From contig NZ_CP021648.1 in the NCBI RefSeq assembly GCF_002176815.1, forward strand, positions 3,480,001-3,544,000: 64,000 nt of DNA. The letters run 5' to 3'. Under the pieces are notes generated by a model. The model was given only the letters and a program-made list of their open reading frames with translations, searched no databases and was not told where the DNA came from. Origin of the DNA: Acidovorax sp. T1. Lineage in GTDB: Bacteria; Pseudomonadota; Gammaproteobacteria; Burkholderiales; Burkholderiaceae_C. This document shows, in pieces, positions 26,646-34,953 of this stretch. Numbering within the stretch: the stretch's first letter is position 1; every line of letters begins with the position of its first letter. The position numbers were made by a program, and so were the translations under genes.

Positions 26646-28078
26646 AGCTGCTCGAACCGGGCACCGAGGTGGACGGCTTCACCGTGCTCGAATGCATCCA
26701 TGCAGGCGGCATGGCCCATATCTACCGCGTGGAATACGCCGTGGGCCCGCCCAACCCCGGGTTTCCGCTGGCCATGAAGATCCCGCGCATGACGGCGGGC
26801 GATGGCGCCGAGAACATCGTCAGTTTCGAGGTCGAGCTGCAGATCCTGCCCACGCTCACCGGGCCCCATGTGCCGCGCTTTGTCGCCGCGGGCGACCTGG
26901 AGCGCATCCCCTACCTGGTCATGGAATATTGCAGCGGCCACACCCTGCAGCACTGGCTGGATGCCGCCGAGCGCCCCGACGTTGCCACAATAGCCCGCCT
27001 GGGCGCCGCCATGGGGCGTGCCGCGCACAGCCTGCACCAGCAAAACGTCTGCCACCTCGACCTCAAACCCGGCAACGTGCTGTTCACCCACGACGACCAT
27101 GCCGTGCTGCTCGACTTTGGCCTGTCGTGCCATGCGCACTACCCCGACCTGTTGGCCGAGGAGTTGCGCCGCGCCGTGGGCTCGCCGGCCTGGATCGCCC
27201 CAGAGCAGGTGGTGGGCGTGCGCGGCGATCCGCGCAGCGACATTTTTGCCATTGGCGTCATGCTGTATGAGCTGGCCACGGGCGAGTTGCCCTTTGGCGC
27301 GCCCACCACACAGGGCGGCCTGCGCCAACGCCTGTGGATGTCGCCCGCGCCGCCGCGCCAGCACCGCCCCGACCTGCCCGAGTGGCTGCAAGAGACCATC
27401 CTGCGCTGCCTGGAACCCGAGGCCGCCAAGCGCCACCCGTCGGCCGCTCACCTGGCCTTTGACCTGGCCAACCCCGAACAGGTGCAGATCACCGCACGCG
27501 GCCAGCGCATGCGTGGCCCGCGCCTGCGCACCCACTTCAAGCGCTGGATCAAGGCCGCCGGCATGCACTACCGGCCCAGCCCGCTGCCCACGCGCCAGAT
27601 CGAAGAGGTGCCCATCGTCATGGTGGCCGTGCCGCACGACGACGTGACCGACGCCACCATGTACTCGCTGCGCCAGGCCGTGGGGCGCTCGCTGGGCATC
27701 CGCCCGGGGGCGCGGCTGGCCTGCGTCACCGTGATCTCGCCCTCGGCCAGCAGCAGCACCGACAGCGAACGCAGCGAAACCGCGCTGCACCGCCAGCACC
27801 GCGCACGGCTCAGGCAATGGGCCGAACCGCTCGACCTGGCGGGCCACAGCGTGAGCTACCACGTGCTCGAATCAGGCGACGTGGCGCAAGCGCTGGTGCG
27901 CTACGCCGAGGGCAACCAGGTCAGCATGATGATCCTGGGGGCTGCCACGCACGGCCTGCAAACGCAGCGCTTCATCGCCACCGTGCCCATGCGCGTGGCG
28001 CGCGACGCGCCTTGCACCGTCATCCTCGTCAAGCAGGCGCTGCCGTTTGCCCAGCTGGCGCGCGAATACAGCGAATAA
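26642..28078 (+). CDS. Hanks-type Ser/Thr protein kinase fused to a universal stress (UspA) domain
   Basis: 478 residues. Kinase domain about 10-275: Gly-rich loop HAGGMAHIYRVE, Lys in LAMKIPR, catalytic loop HLDLKPGNVL (Arg of HRD replaced by Leu), DFGLS, and WIAPEQ with the aspartate of RSDIFAIGVMLYELATG. After a basic linker with no membrane helix, about 315-470 is a UspA fold, PIVMVAVPHDDVTDAT..., ending in the nucleotide-binding pattern MILGAATHG...VPMRVARDAPCTVILVK. It is soluble, so it probably senses an internal nucleotide or stress state. It is translationally coupled to the phosphoesterase gene. Confidence 0.92.
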   Translation: MKLLEPGTEVDGFTVLECIHAGGMAHIYRVEYAVGPPNPGFPLAMKIPRMTAGDGAENIVSFEVELQILPTLTGPHVPRFVAAGDLERIPYLVMEYCSGHTLQHWLDAAERPDVATIARLGAAMGRAAHSLHQQNVCHLDLKPGNVLFTHDDHAVLLDFGLSCHAHYPDLLAEELRRAVGSPAWIAPEQVVGVRGDPRSDIFAIGVMLYELATGELPFGAPTTQGGLRQRLWMSPAPPRQHRPDLPEWLQETILRCLEPEAAKRHPSAAHLAFDLANPEQVQITARGQRMRGPRLRTHFKRWIKAAGMHYRPSPLPTRQIEEVPIVMVAVPHDDVTDATMYSLRQAVGRSLGIRPGARLACVTVISPSASSSTDSERSETALHRQHRARLRQWAEPLDLAGHSVSYHVLESGDVAQALVRYAEGNQVSMMILGAATHGLQTQRFIATVPMRVARDAPCTVILVKQALPFAQLAREYSE

Positions 28079-28299
28079 GCCAAGGCACCGGGCAGCACGC
28101 CCGCGCAGCCCCCGAGGCGCACAGTGGCGTTCCACAGGCTCCAAGGCGGCACCCTGGCATTCCCGGGGGTGCCTGACTTCGTAGCGGGTCACGCAATACC
28201 GCGGGCCGCCAGGGGCGGTTGATGCGAAATTTGGCACCGCGCCCCGCGCCGTGCCGCGTCGGCGTCGGGCGCGCCCCGCTGGCGGGAGACAATGGGCCG

Positions 28300-29340
28300 A
28301 TGAACATTTCCCCCGAAGCGCCTGGCCTGCACCCCTTTTCCACCCTGACGCCCGATGTGGTGCTGGACGCACTGGCCAGCGTGGGGCTGCACGGTGACGG
28401 GCGGCTGATGGCGCTGTCGTCCTATGAAAACCGCGTCTACCAGGTCACACTGGAAGACGGCGAGCGTGTGGTGGCCAAGTTTTACCGCCCCGGCCGGTGG
28501 ACTGAAGCACAGATCCTGGAAGAACACGCATTTGCCGCCGAACTCATGGGCGCCGAGGTGCCCGCCGTAGGCCCCCTGGTGCTGGGCGGCCGCACACTGC
28601 ACCCCCACGGCGGTTTCCAGTTTTCGGTGAGCCCCTGGCGCGGCGGCCGGCAGCCCGAACTGGACGACTTCGAGGTGCTCGAATGGATAGGCCGCTTTCT
28701 GGCGCGCATCCACACCGTGGGCGCGGCGCGCCCGTTCACGCACCGCCCCGCACTCGATTGGCAAAGCTTTGGCGCAGAGCCACGCGACTGGCTTCTGCAG
28801 CACGAACTGATCCCGCTCGACATGCAATCGGCCTGGCGCGACGCCTGCAAGATTGCTCTTGATTTGATAGCTAATAGCGCTTACCACACAAGCGCTACAG
28901 GCCAATTTCTCTTGAAAGACGCCACCCTGCTGCGCCTGCACGGCGACTGCCACCCCGGCAACATCCTGTGGACGCCGCTCGACGAATGGAGGCGCGGCGG
29001 CCCGCACTTTGTGGACCTGGACGACGCCCGCATGGGCCCGGCCGTGCAGGACCTGTGGATGCTGCTGTCGGGCGACCGGCGCCAGCGCACCCACCAGCTC
29101 GGCGCCCTGCTCGACGGCTACGAACAGTTCCGCACGTTCGACCGGCGCGAGCTGGCCCTCATTGAGCCGCTGCGCACCCTGCGCCTGATCCACTACAGCG
29201 CCTGGCTGGCCCGCCGCTGGCAAGACCCGATCTTCCCCATCAACTTCCCGTGGTTCGGCACCAGCGACTACTGGCGCGGCCAGGTGGACATGCTGCACGA
29301 GCAGATCGAGGCGATGCAGGAAGAGCCGCTGGTGGGGTGA
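28300..29340 (+). CDS. srkA: Stress response kinase A (SrkA/YihE), carrying an in-frame repeat insertion
   Basis: 346 residues (E. coli SrkA is about 328). It is an atypical APH/choline-kinase-fold Ser/Thr kinase that counters stress-induced death. Motifs: SSYENRVYQV (nucleotide loop), VVAKFYRPGRWT (Lys), LRLHGDCHPGNILW (catalytic HGDxHxGN), FVDLDDARMGPAVQDLWMLLSGD (metal-binding DDA). Just before the catalytic loop, residues around 188-204 (LIANSAYHTSATGQF) are encoded by a copy of repeat family 1 (28863-28909). The frame is kept and the catalytic motifs are intact, so the protein is probably active. Confidence 0.93.
   Translation: MNISPEAPGLHPFSTLTPDVVLDALASVGLHGDGRLMALSSYENRVYQVTLEDGERVVAKFYRPGRWTEAQILEEHAFAAELMGAEVPAVGPLVLGGRTLHPHGGFQFSVSPWRGGRQPELDDFEVLEWIGRFLARIHTVGAARPFTHRPALDWQSFGAEPRDWLLQHELIPLDMQSAWRDACKIALDLIANSAYHTSATGQFLLKDATLLRLHGDCHPGNILWTPLDEWRRGGPHFVDLDDARMGPAVQDLWMLLSGDRRQRTHQLGALLDGYEQFRTFDRRELALIEPLRTLRLIHYSAWLARRWQDPIFPINFPWFGTSDYWRGQVDMLHEQIEAMQEEPLVG
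28863..28909 (+). repeat. Small palindromic repeat family 1, copy 4 (inside srkA, in frame)
   Basis: TTTGATAGCTAATAGCGCTTA, a loop CCACAC, then AAGCGCTACAGGCCAATTTCT. It matches the intergenic copies over its full length, but lies within the srkA reading frame, where it encodes an Ala/Ser/Thr-rich stretch between two conserved blocks. The usual CTAC-TAG is CTAA-TAG here; in the srkA frame these codons are GCT-AAT-AGC, so no stop arises. Confidence 0.9.
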
Positions 29341-29843
29341 GGGTTGGGTGGCGGGACGCGGCCAGGAGCGGGCTCACTAGGCAGCAGCGCCAAAGGCGGC
29401 TTCAGGCTGATCTCCGACACTCGAACCTAACGCCTGAAAGTTCGCGTGTTGCGCAACTGGTCATTGGCCGAGCAGGGTCTCAAGCGACCGCTTTGTTGCT
29501 CAGACCGGTCACTCTATTGATGCGAGCCGGGCAAGGTAGCAGGAGCAACTGATCACACCAAGGATGAATTGGTTCTCCCGACCCGCTGCGGTCGGTGTTG
29601 ATGTAGGCAACGATCCCAGAAAACCGTCCGAGAAACCGGGGGAATCCCACCCCGGATACTTGGCGGCACGGCTTATCGGAACCATTGCGAAGAGCATCCG
29701 CAGTTGGCCCGCGGGTCCGAAACACGTAGCCAAGGTCTTCTCAAAGAATTAGATCGGCCAGAACCATAGAACGTCCAAAAGCATTCTCTGGTGTGGTGAC
29801 CTCATGGCTGCACCGAGCAGTGCGAAGCTGCCACATGAGCCGC
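29341..29843. other. Non-coding junction between srkA and the ptx cluster
   Basis: About 500 bp with lower GC than the flanking housekeeping genes. Short open frames (for example 29564-29752 plus, 29480-29725 minus) have no recognisable domain, no good ribosome-binding site and unusual composition. It may be mobile-element debris at the left edge of the transferred phosphite cluster, but no transposase motif can be read with confidence. Confidence 0.5.
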
Positions 29844-30812
29844 TCAGTGCGATGCCTCGTAGTGTGCAAGCGGCTCATTACCATTTAACGCAACGAGCAA
29901 ATTTTCAGCAGCCTGCAACTCGATGGCTCGGCGAACCTTCTTCACCGCCGAACCAATGTGGGGTGTGAAAACCGTGGAGGGGTGTTGCAAGAGTTCCGGA
30001 TGAATCTGGCGAGGGCGATCTGCAAGCAGCCAGTCCTCCATCTCATAGACATCGGCGGCGTATGCACCCAGGCGCTCGTCCTTGAGCGCCCGTGCCACGG
30101 CAGCCTCGTCCACAACCGAGCCTCGCCCAATGTTGACCAGGATCTGCCCCCGCCGAACACCTTCAAGCATGGTGTCATTGACGAGGTGACGCGTTACGTC
30201 CAGCAGCGGAACGGCCAGAATGACATAGTCGGATTGCGACAGGGCCTCACCCAGGCTCACCATGGTCAGGCGTTCGTCATCACCATGCGGGTCCACGCCC
30301 AGCAGTTGAGCGCACCCGAAGCCACAGAGACGGTCCACAATGGCCCGCCCAACGGCGCCAAGTCCGACGACCGCCACGATCGAGCCGTGCAACCCCATTC
30401 CGTACAGCTGGGGACGCCATCCTGCGTAGCTCTTGCGAACACTGACGTCACCTGCCAGCACATGGCGCGCGGCGGCGATGGCCAGCCCAATGGCGAGTTC
30501 TGCCGTGGGTTCTGTGAGCAGGTCAGGAACGAAGCTCACGCTGACACCGGCTTGCGCACATGCCTTGAGGTCAAAGTTGTCATACCCCTTCAGGGCGCAA
30601 GCGATGGTCTTGAGCCTGGGAGCGTGCAACAGGGTTCGCTGATCTACCCGGTCAGGCATGAAAGCCATCATTGCGTCGGCATCCTTCAGATGACGGTGGA
30701 GCTCGGCCTCGCTCCACGGCTCAGGACCGGGATTCATCACCACTTCACCAACCTGCATAAGACGCGCCAGTACCTCTTCATGAATGGGCTGCGTCACCAC
30801 AATTTTCGGCAT
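29844..30812 (-). CDS. ptxD: NAD-dependent phosphite dehydrogenase
   Basis: 322 residues of the D-2-hydroxyacid dehydrogenase fold. PtxD oxidises phosphite to phosphate with NAD. Phosphite-specific features, recalled from Pseudomonas stutzeri PtxD, are all here: MMAFMPDRVD (49-57), CALKGYDNFD (Lys75), FVPDLLTEPTAELAIGL, GWRPQLYGMGL (Trp132, Tyr137), NIGRGSVVDE (Arg230), YAADVYEMEDW (Glu257) and FTPHIGSAV (His285). Rossmann VVGLGAVG is followed by GVDPHGD, whose Asp favours NAD over NADP. It is last in ptxABCD. Two ATGs are adjacent; the second (30812) has AGGAAGG 5 nt upstream. Confidence 0.9.
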   Translation of the reverse strand: MPKIVVTQPIHEEVLARLMQVGEVVMNPGPEPWSEAELHRHLKDADAMMAFMPDRVDQRTLLHAPRLKTIACALKGYDNFDLKACAQAGVSVSFVPDLLTEPTAELAIGLAIAAARHVLAGDVSVRKSYAGWRPQLYGMGLHGSIVAVVGLGAVGRAIVDRLCGFGCAQLLGVDPHGDDERLTMVSLGEALSQSDYVILAVPLLDVTRHLVNDTMLEGVRRGQILVNIGRGSVVDEAAVARALKDERLGAYAADVYEMEDWLLADRPRQIHPELLQHPSTVFTPHIGSAVKKVRRAIELQAAENLLVALNGNEPLAHYEASH

Positions 30813-30832
30813 CATTACCTTCCTCTCTCTTT

Positions 30833-31633
30833 CTATTTCAGATGTTTGCGAAGCGCCGACCCAATGCCGTCGACCACGAGCACGCATATGAGGATGGACA
30901 GCAAAATGGCGGAGACTTCGTCGTACTTGGTCAGGCGCAGAGCCGCCATGAGTTCAAAGCCAATGCCGCCCGCACCCACGATGCCCATCACTGCCGATGC
31001 GCGAAAGTGATATTCCCATCGGTAGATGGTGATGTCCGCCAACTGGGGCAAAACCTGCGGTAACACAGCATGGGTGATGACCTGAAACCGGCTTGCGCCC
31101 GCGGCCTTAGCGGCCTCCAGAGGTTTCGGGTCCACGTGCTCTATGGCTTCGGCGTAGAACTTGGCCACCATGCCCGTGGAATGCAGGGCCAACGCCAGCA
31201 CACCAGGCAATGCCCCAAAGCCCACGGCCGCGACGAACAGAATGCCCAGGATGATTTCAGGCACAGACCGAAATGCAGCCAAGATGGTTCTGACGATTCG
31301 CCCAACCACCGCATTCGGCGCGGTGTTGGGCGCCGCCACCAGGGCCAGCGGCAACGACGCCAGAACGGTCAGCGCCGTGCCTGCGATCGACATGGCTAAG
31401 GTGTCACGCAATGGAATGACCCAGTGCTCCCAGCGCTCGAAATTCGGCGGCACCATCTCAGAGGCCAACTGCTGAATGGCAGGAGCCCCTTCGATGAAAC
31501 GCTGCGCGTCAAAGAAACCGGTGACAAACAATGCCAGCGTGCAAACGAGCAGGACTACGCAGGCTGCGCCCAGCCGTCTGAGTCGCCGCTGTCCGTCAAT
31601 GGCAATGATGGATTCCAAGGCTACCGATGTCAT
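30833..31633 (-). CDS. ptxC: Phosphite/phosphonate ABC importer permease
   Basis: 266 residues with six helices, PhnE family. After the first helix (LGAACVVLLVCTLALFVTGFF), the BPD_transp_1 core begins RDTLAMSIAGTALTVLASLPLALVAAP; the ATPase-docking loop is KPLEAAKAAGASRFQVITHAVLPQVLPQLADITIYRWEYHFRASAVMGIVGAGGIG, the PhnE hallmark. It overlaps ptxB by 4 nt (ATGA) and ends 20 bp before ptxD. The operon order A-B-C-D and the linked dehydrogenase argue for phosphite rather than phosphonate as substrate. Confidence 0.9.
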   Translation of the reverse strand: MTSVALESIIAIDGQRRLRRLGAACVVLLVCTLALFVTGFFDAQRFIEGAPAIQQLASEMVPPNFERWEHWVIPLRDTLAMSIAGTALTVLASLPLALVAAPNTAPNAVVGRIVRTILAAFRSVPEIILGILFVAAVGFGALPGVLALALHSTGMVAKFYAEAIEHVDPKPLEAAKAAGASRFQVITHAVLPQVLPQLADITIYRWEYHFRASAVMGIVGAGGIGFELMAALRLTKYDEVSAILLSILICVLVVDGIGSALRKHLK

Positions 31634-32505
31634 TTCATGCGTCCCAGATCAAGCTTGAGAATCTGTGCTGTGTCGCGAATAATGTCGTAGGCCTTGTCAT
31701 CGGTCGCGGCAAAGGCCTCGATACGGAATGATTTGAGAATCTCGGCGTCCTTCATCTGAAGAAAGGCGGCTCGGATGGCTTCCTTGAGCTCCGGCGTGAG
31801 ATTACCTTGCATCGCAATGGGATAGTTCGGAATGGGTGCCGACAGTTCAAGTTGCACAATCTTGTTGGCATCCACCATGCCCTTTGCGATGAGGTTGTCC
31901 AGAATGGTTTTTGACAGAGCGCCGGCGGGAACCTGCCCTGCCTGAACAGCTCGGGCCACGGCATCGTGCGTGCCCAGGTGAACGGGGCGGTAGTCAGTCT
32001 CGCCGTTCAGTTGGTGGTTTTTAAGCAAGTGCGCGCGCGGTACAAGGTGACCGGACGTCGAAGCCTGATCGCCAAAGCCAAAAGGCTTTCCACGAACGTC
32101 AGCCAGGGTCTTGACCGGGCCGCCTGCCGTGGCGATGAGAACCGACTGGTAGGTCGGCGAGCCGCGCTCCACGCCAACGGCAAATGGCTCAATGTTGGGC
32201 GCCTTGGACTTGGCAAGCACGTAAGAGAACGGTCCAAAGTAGGCGACCTCGATGCGGCCGAAGCGCATGGCTTCAATCATCGACGAGTAGTCCGTGGTCA
32301 CCATGACCTCGATTTCCTTCTTCAGGGTCTGCTCCAGATACCGCTTCAGAGGCTGTGCGTTCTGAATGATGGTGGCGGCGTTTTCGTCCGGCAACAGTGC
32401 AACGCGAAGCTTGGAAGGATTTTTGCCCTCGGCATGGGCGCCAAGTGGCAACAGGGCGGCCAAAGTGACGGCAGCGATAAATTGGAAACGGCGACGATTC
32501 AGCAC
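31630..32505 (-). CDS. ptxB: Phosphite-binding periplasmic protein
   Basis: 291 residues, PhnD family. The signal peptide MLNRRRFQFIAAVTLAALLPLGAHA ends near residue 25 (Sec, possibly Tat given RRRF). The mature protein starts LRVALLPDENAATIIQNAQPLKRYLEQTLKKEIEV. The ligand pocket follows the PhnD pattern: DYSSMIEAMRFGRIEVAYFGPFSY and GFGDQASTSGHLVPRAHLL (Ser-Thr-Ser binding the oxyanion). It delivers phosphite to PtxC/PtxA. The start overlaps the ptxA stop by 7 nt, so all three are translated together. Confidence 0.9.
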   Translation of the reverse strand: MLNRRRFQFIAAVTLAALLPLGAHAEGKNPSKLRVALLPDENAATIIQNAQPLKRYLEQTLKKEIEVMVTTDYSSMIEAMRFGRIEVAYFGPFSYVLAKSKAPNIEPFAVGVERGSPTYQSVLIATAGGPVKTLADVRGKPFGFGDQASTSGHLVPRAHLLKNHQLNGETDYRPVHLGTHDAVARAVQAGQVPAGALSKTILDNLIAKGMVDANKIVQLELSAPIPNYPIAMQGNLTPELKEAIRAAFLQMKDAEILKSFRIEAFAATDDKAYDIIRDTAQILKLDLGRMK

Positions 32506-33320
32506 GGTAAAAACTCCTTGGATTGAGAGGGGGAATCAAATTGACTGCCCATGTTGGCAGGTGACGACTTCGCGTACAGGGCAGACTGGGCTTCTTCCGT
32601 CAACTGCGCTGCTGTCCCGTCGAACACCACCTGGCCCTGGCGAAGGCCCACAATGCGGTCGGCGAACATGCGCGCGAGGTTGACTTGATGCAGACTCACG
32701 ATGGCCGTGAGTCGGTCTTTCTTGCAGATGTCGTGAAGCAGGGTCAACACACTCTGCGCGGTCGCCGGGTCGAGGCTGGCCACCGGCTCATCGGCCAGCA
32801 GCAGGCGGGGCTTTTGCACCAAGGCACGCGCAATGCCAATGCGTTGTTGTTGCCCACCAGACAAGGTGTCTGCCCGTGCTAGGGCTTTCTCAAGCAGGCC
32901 TACGCGGTCAATGGCCGCCAGCGCCTCCAGCTTGTCAGCCTTGCTCCAAGGCCACAACGACGCCAGAGATCCGCGGGTGGCGAGCTTGCCCATCAACACA
33001 TTGGCCAGCACGCTTTGCCGCCCGATCAGGTGGTGCTGCTGGAACACCATGCCGCAGTGGCGCCGATGCTCAAGAAGGTTGCGTTTTGAGACGGTGCCGC
33101 CCGGCAGATCGGCCACCGACACCTCTCCGTCTGTGGGGCTAACCAAGCCATTGATGCTGCGCAGCAGCGTTGACTTTCCCGCGCCCGACGCGCCCAGCAG
33201 CACAAGGAACCCGCCATGCTGTACCTCCAGCGAGGTGGGCGCAAGCGCTGTGTGACCATCGGCATAGGTCACCGTGATACCCCGCAAGCTCAGATGGCTC
33301 TCGCGAATTGCAGTTTTCAT
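32499..33320 (-). CDS. ptxA: Phosphite/phosphonate ABC importer ATP-binding protein
   Basis: 273 residues, PhnC family. Walker A GASGAGKSTLLRSINGL (about 40-55), Q-loop GMVFQQHHLIGRQSVLANVLMGKL, signature LSGGQQQRIGIARAL, Walker B LLLADEPVASLDP, switch His IVSLHQVNLARMFADRIVGL. It is the first gene of the operon; the divergent ptxE starts 190 bp away and the gap has a 13-bp palindrome. Base composition is visibly less GC-rich than in the chromosomal neighbours. Confidence 0.9.
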   Translation of the reverse strand: MKTAIRESHLSLRGITVTYADGHTALAPTSLEVQHGGFLVLLGASGAGKSTLLRSINGLVSPTDGEVSVADLPGGTVSKRNLLEHRRHCGMVFQQHHLIGRQSVLANVLMGKLATRGSLASLWPWSKADKLEALAAIDRVGLLEKALARADTLSGGQQQRIGIARALVQKPRLLLADEPVASLDPATAQSVLTLLHDICKKDRLTAIVSLHQVNLARMFADRIVGLRQGQVVFDGTAAQLTEEAQSALYAKSSPANMGSQFDSPSQSKEFLPC

Positions 33321-33463
33321 AGCTCGGTTTCATTTGTTGTGGTGCGCTAGACGCACACCAGGACTCAAGTGGTCAGAGGTATCTCTCGGGAAAGAGGAGG
33401 TTCTGGAAGAAACAGCTTCAGTGGAAGCACAGCTCAAGTCTGGGTGACCAAGGTGTCATGAAT

Positions 33464-33476
33464 ATGAAACTTTCAT
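33464..33476. promoter_or_regulatory. Palindrome ATGAAA-C-TTTCAT in the ptxA-ptxE gap
   Basis: A perfect 13-bp dyad centred 33470, 34 bp before the ptxE start and about 145 bp from ptxA. LysR-type regulators bind such interrupted dyads (T-N11-A) between divergent genes, so this is a candidate PtxE site controlling both directions. Confidence 0.4.
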
Positions 33477-33509
33477 CCCTAAAAATGAGGGCACCCATAG
33501 ATCACATCA

Positions 33510-34397
33510 ATGTCTGGACTCAGCCTCCTCGCAGCCTTGAAGGCCTTTGACGCAACGGCCCGAGCCGGCAGCATGACCGCTGCCGCGAGAGTGCTCGCTA
33601 TTCAACAACCGACTGTTTCTTCACACATACAGCGCCTGGAGGTCGACTTCGGCGTGGAGCTTTTTCATCGGCGCGGGCGGCGGCTTGAACTCACGTCCTT
33701 TGGACGCACTCTGTTGGACTACACCCGGCGTACCTTCAGTGGCGAGGAAGATGCGCACGCACTGCTCGCTGCTGCGAAAAATCAATACGTAGGGCGACTG
33801 GTCATCCATGCCATCGGGCCGCACAACGTGCTGCCCGTGTTGAAGCTGTTCATGAAACAGTTCCCCCAGGTCAACGTGGCTGTTGGCGTAGGCGACTCGC
33901 GAACCATCACCGAAAAGATTCTTGACTACCAGGGAGACGTGGGCATGGTGCTCAATCACGTCGCTCACCCAGATCTATTTGGCGCGGCTTACCGTACCCA
34001 GCGATTGGTGATATTCGGCAACACCCAACACCCACTCGCGCAACGGGCCACTCTCAAACTGCGTGATCTGCAGGGTCAGAGGTTCGTCATCCGAGAGGAA
34101 GGATCGACGACCAGACGCGTGTTTGAACAAGAACTAAAGGAGCGAGGCGTCGAGGTGCAGGTGGCTCTGGAGATGGGCAGCCGCGAGTCCGTTCGAGAGG
34201 CGGTGGCGGAGGGGCTGGGCCTAGGCGTCGTGGCGGAAACAGCCTACAGGCCGGATCCTCGCCTTGTTAAGTTAACTATTTCAGACACCAGCATGGCGAC
34301 ACAGGTGCACTTCATCTGTAGAAAGGAGCGGCATCAAGCTCCTCTGATCTCGACCTTCCTGGGTTTGGCGCATAGCGTAAGTCAGAAAATTGCCTAG
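33510..34397 (+). CDS. ptxE: LysR-family regulator of the phosphite cluster
   Basis: 295 residues. The N-terminal winged HTH is LLAALKAFDATARAGSMTAAARVLAIQQPTVSSHIQRLEVDFGVELFHRRGRRLELTSFG; the effector domain begins near 90 (GRLVIHAIGPHNVLPVLKLFMKQFP). In P. stutzeri ptxE lies at the end of ptxABCDE on the same strand; here it is divergent from ptxA, the usual LysR arrangement. Control of ptxABCD is inferred from position. It ends near the IS66 remnant. Confidence 0.85.
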   Translation: MSGLSLLAALKAFDATARAGSMTAAARVLAIQQPTVSSHIQRLEVDFGVELFHRRGRRLELTSFGRTLLDYTRRTFSGEEDAHALLAAAKNQYVGRLVIHAIGPHNVLPVLKLFMKQFPQVNVAVGVGDSRTITEKILDYQGDVGMVLNHVAHPDLFGAAYRTQRLVIFGNTQHPLAQRATLKLRDLQGQRFVIREEGSTTRRVFEQELKERGVEVQVALEMGSRESVREAVAEGLGLGVVAETAYRPDPRLVKLTISDTSMATQVHFICRKERHQAPLISTFLGLAHSVSQKIA

Positions 34398-34553
34398 GTA
34401 TGGAACTTGGATTCCATGCAGCCGTGGGGCATGGGACCGAGGGGCAACTGTTCGCCTGTAGGCCGACTTAAGTTAAGGGTTGTAGGACGCCCGTAATCGC
34501 GCGGCGATCCCATCTTGACTGCGGGGCGCGGTCGTGTATCTGAATATGCGCTG

Positions 34554-34676
34554 TCAGGCTGACTGCCAGCGGTATGGCAGCAGCTCGCCGATCTGGGTGG
34601 CGGGCTGCATGGGCAGGCGTGCCATGACATCGCGCAGGTAGGCGTAGGGTCGTGCCCGTTCATGGGGAGACGTGTG
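34554..34676 (-). mobile_element. IS66-family transposase remnant (C-terminus only)
   Basis: The minus frame from about 34676 to TGA at 34556-34554 reads HERARPYAYLRDVMARL then PATQIGELLPYRWQSA, the typical last residues of IS66 TnpC-type transposases. An in-frame TAG lies just upstream, so only about 40 codons remain. After the stop the minus strand continues through GCGATTACGGGCGTCC (about 34484-34502), which resembles an IS66 element 3-prime end. It lies 160 bp past ptxE and marks the right side of the low-GC ptx segment. Confidence 0.65.
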
Positions 34677-34953
34677 CTAGACCATGACTGCAGCTCCCTC
34701 GATACCGGTCATCGATGCTGCCGCGCTGCTGGGTGAGCCAATGACAGCTTTGTGCCAGGCACCGTGAACTCAGGTCACGGCCGCGACCGACAGCAACCGC
34801 TGCTAACCGGTAATTCACCATGATGGCTGGAGGAAAGCAACGGCACGAGAGCCTGCACCAGCGCATGGCAAAAGGCCTGAATGAGGAGTGGATGATCTCC
34901 ACGGCTTCTTTCTCCACCCGCAGGACGATGTGCCTGGGTGTACTTGCAGCGTT
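34677..34953. other. Unassigned stretch between IS66 remnant and lipoprotein gene
   Basis: About 280 bp. Frames on both strands contain no recognisable domain. It may be further debris of the insertion event or a decayed gene; nothing can be supported. Confidence 0.4.

Noticed and set aside
29440..29530. LVIGRAGSQATALL reading in the gap before ptxD, faintly like an IS30-type transposase
   Set aside because: Only a short segment with no catalytic residues or flanking match; too weak to call.
32499..33320. Calling the ptx ABC genes phnCDE (phosphonate import)
   Set aside because: No C-P lyase or phosphonatase genes are present, while a dehydrogenase with phosphite-specific motifs completes the operon.
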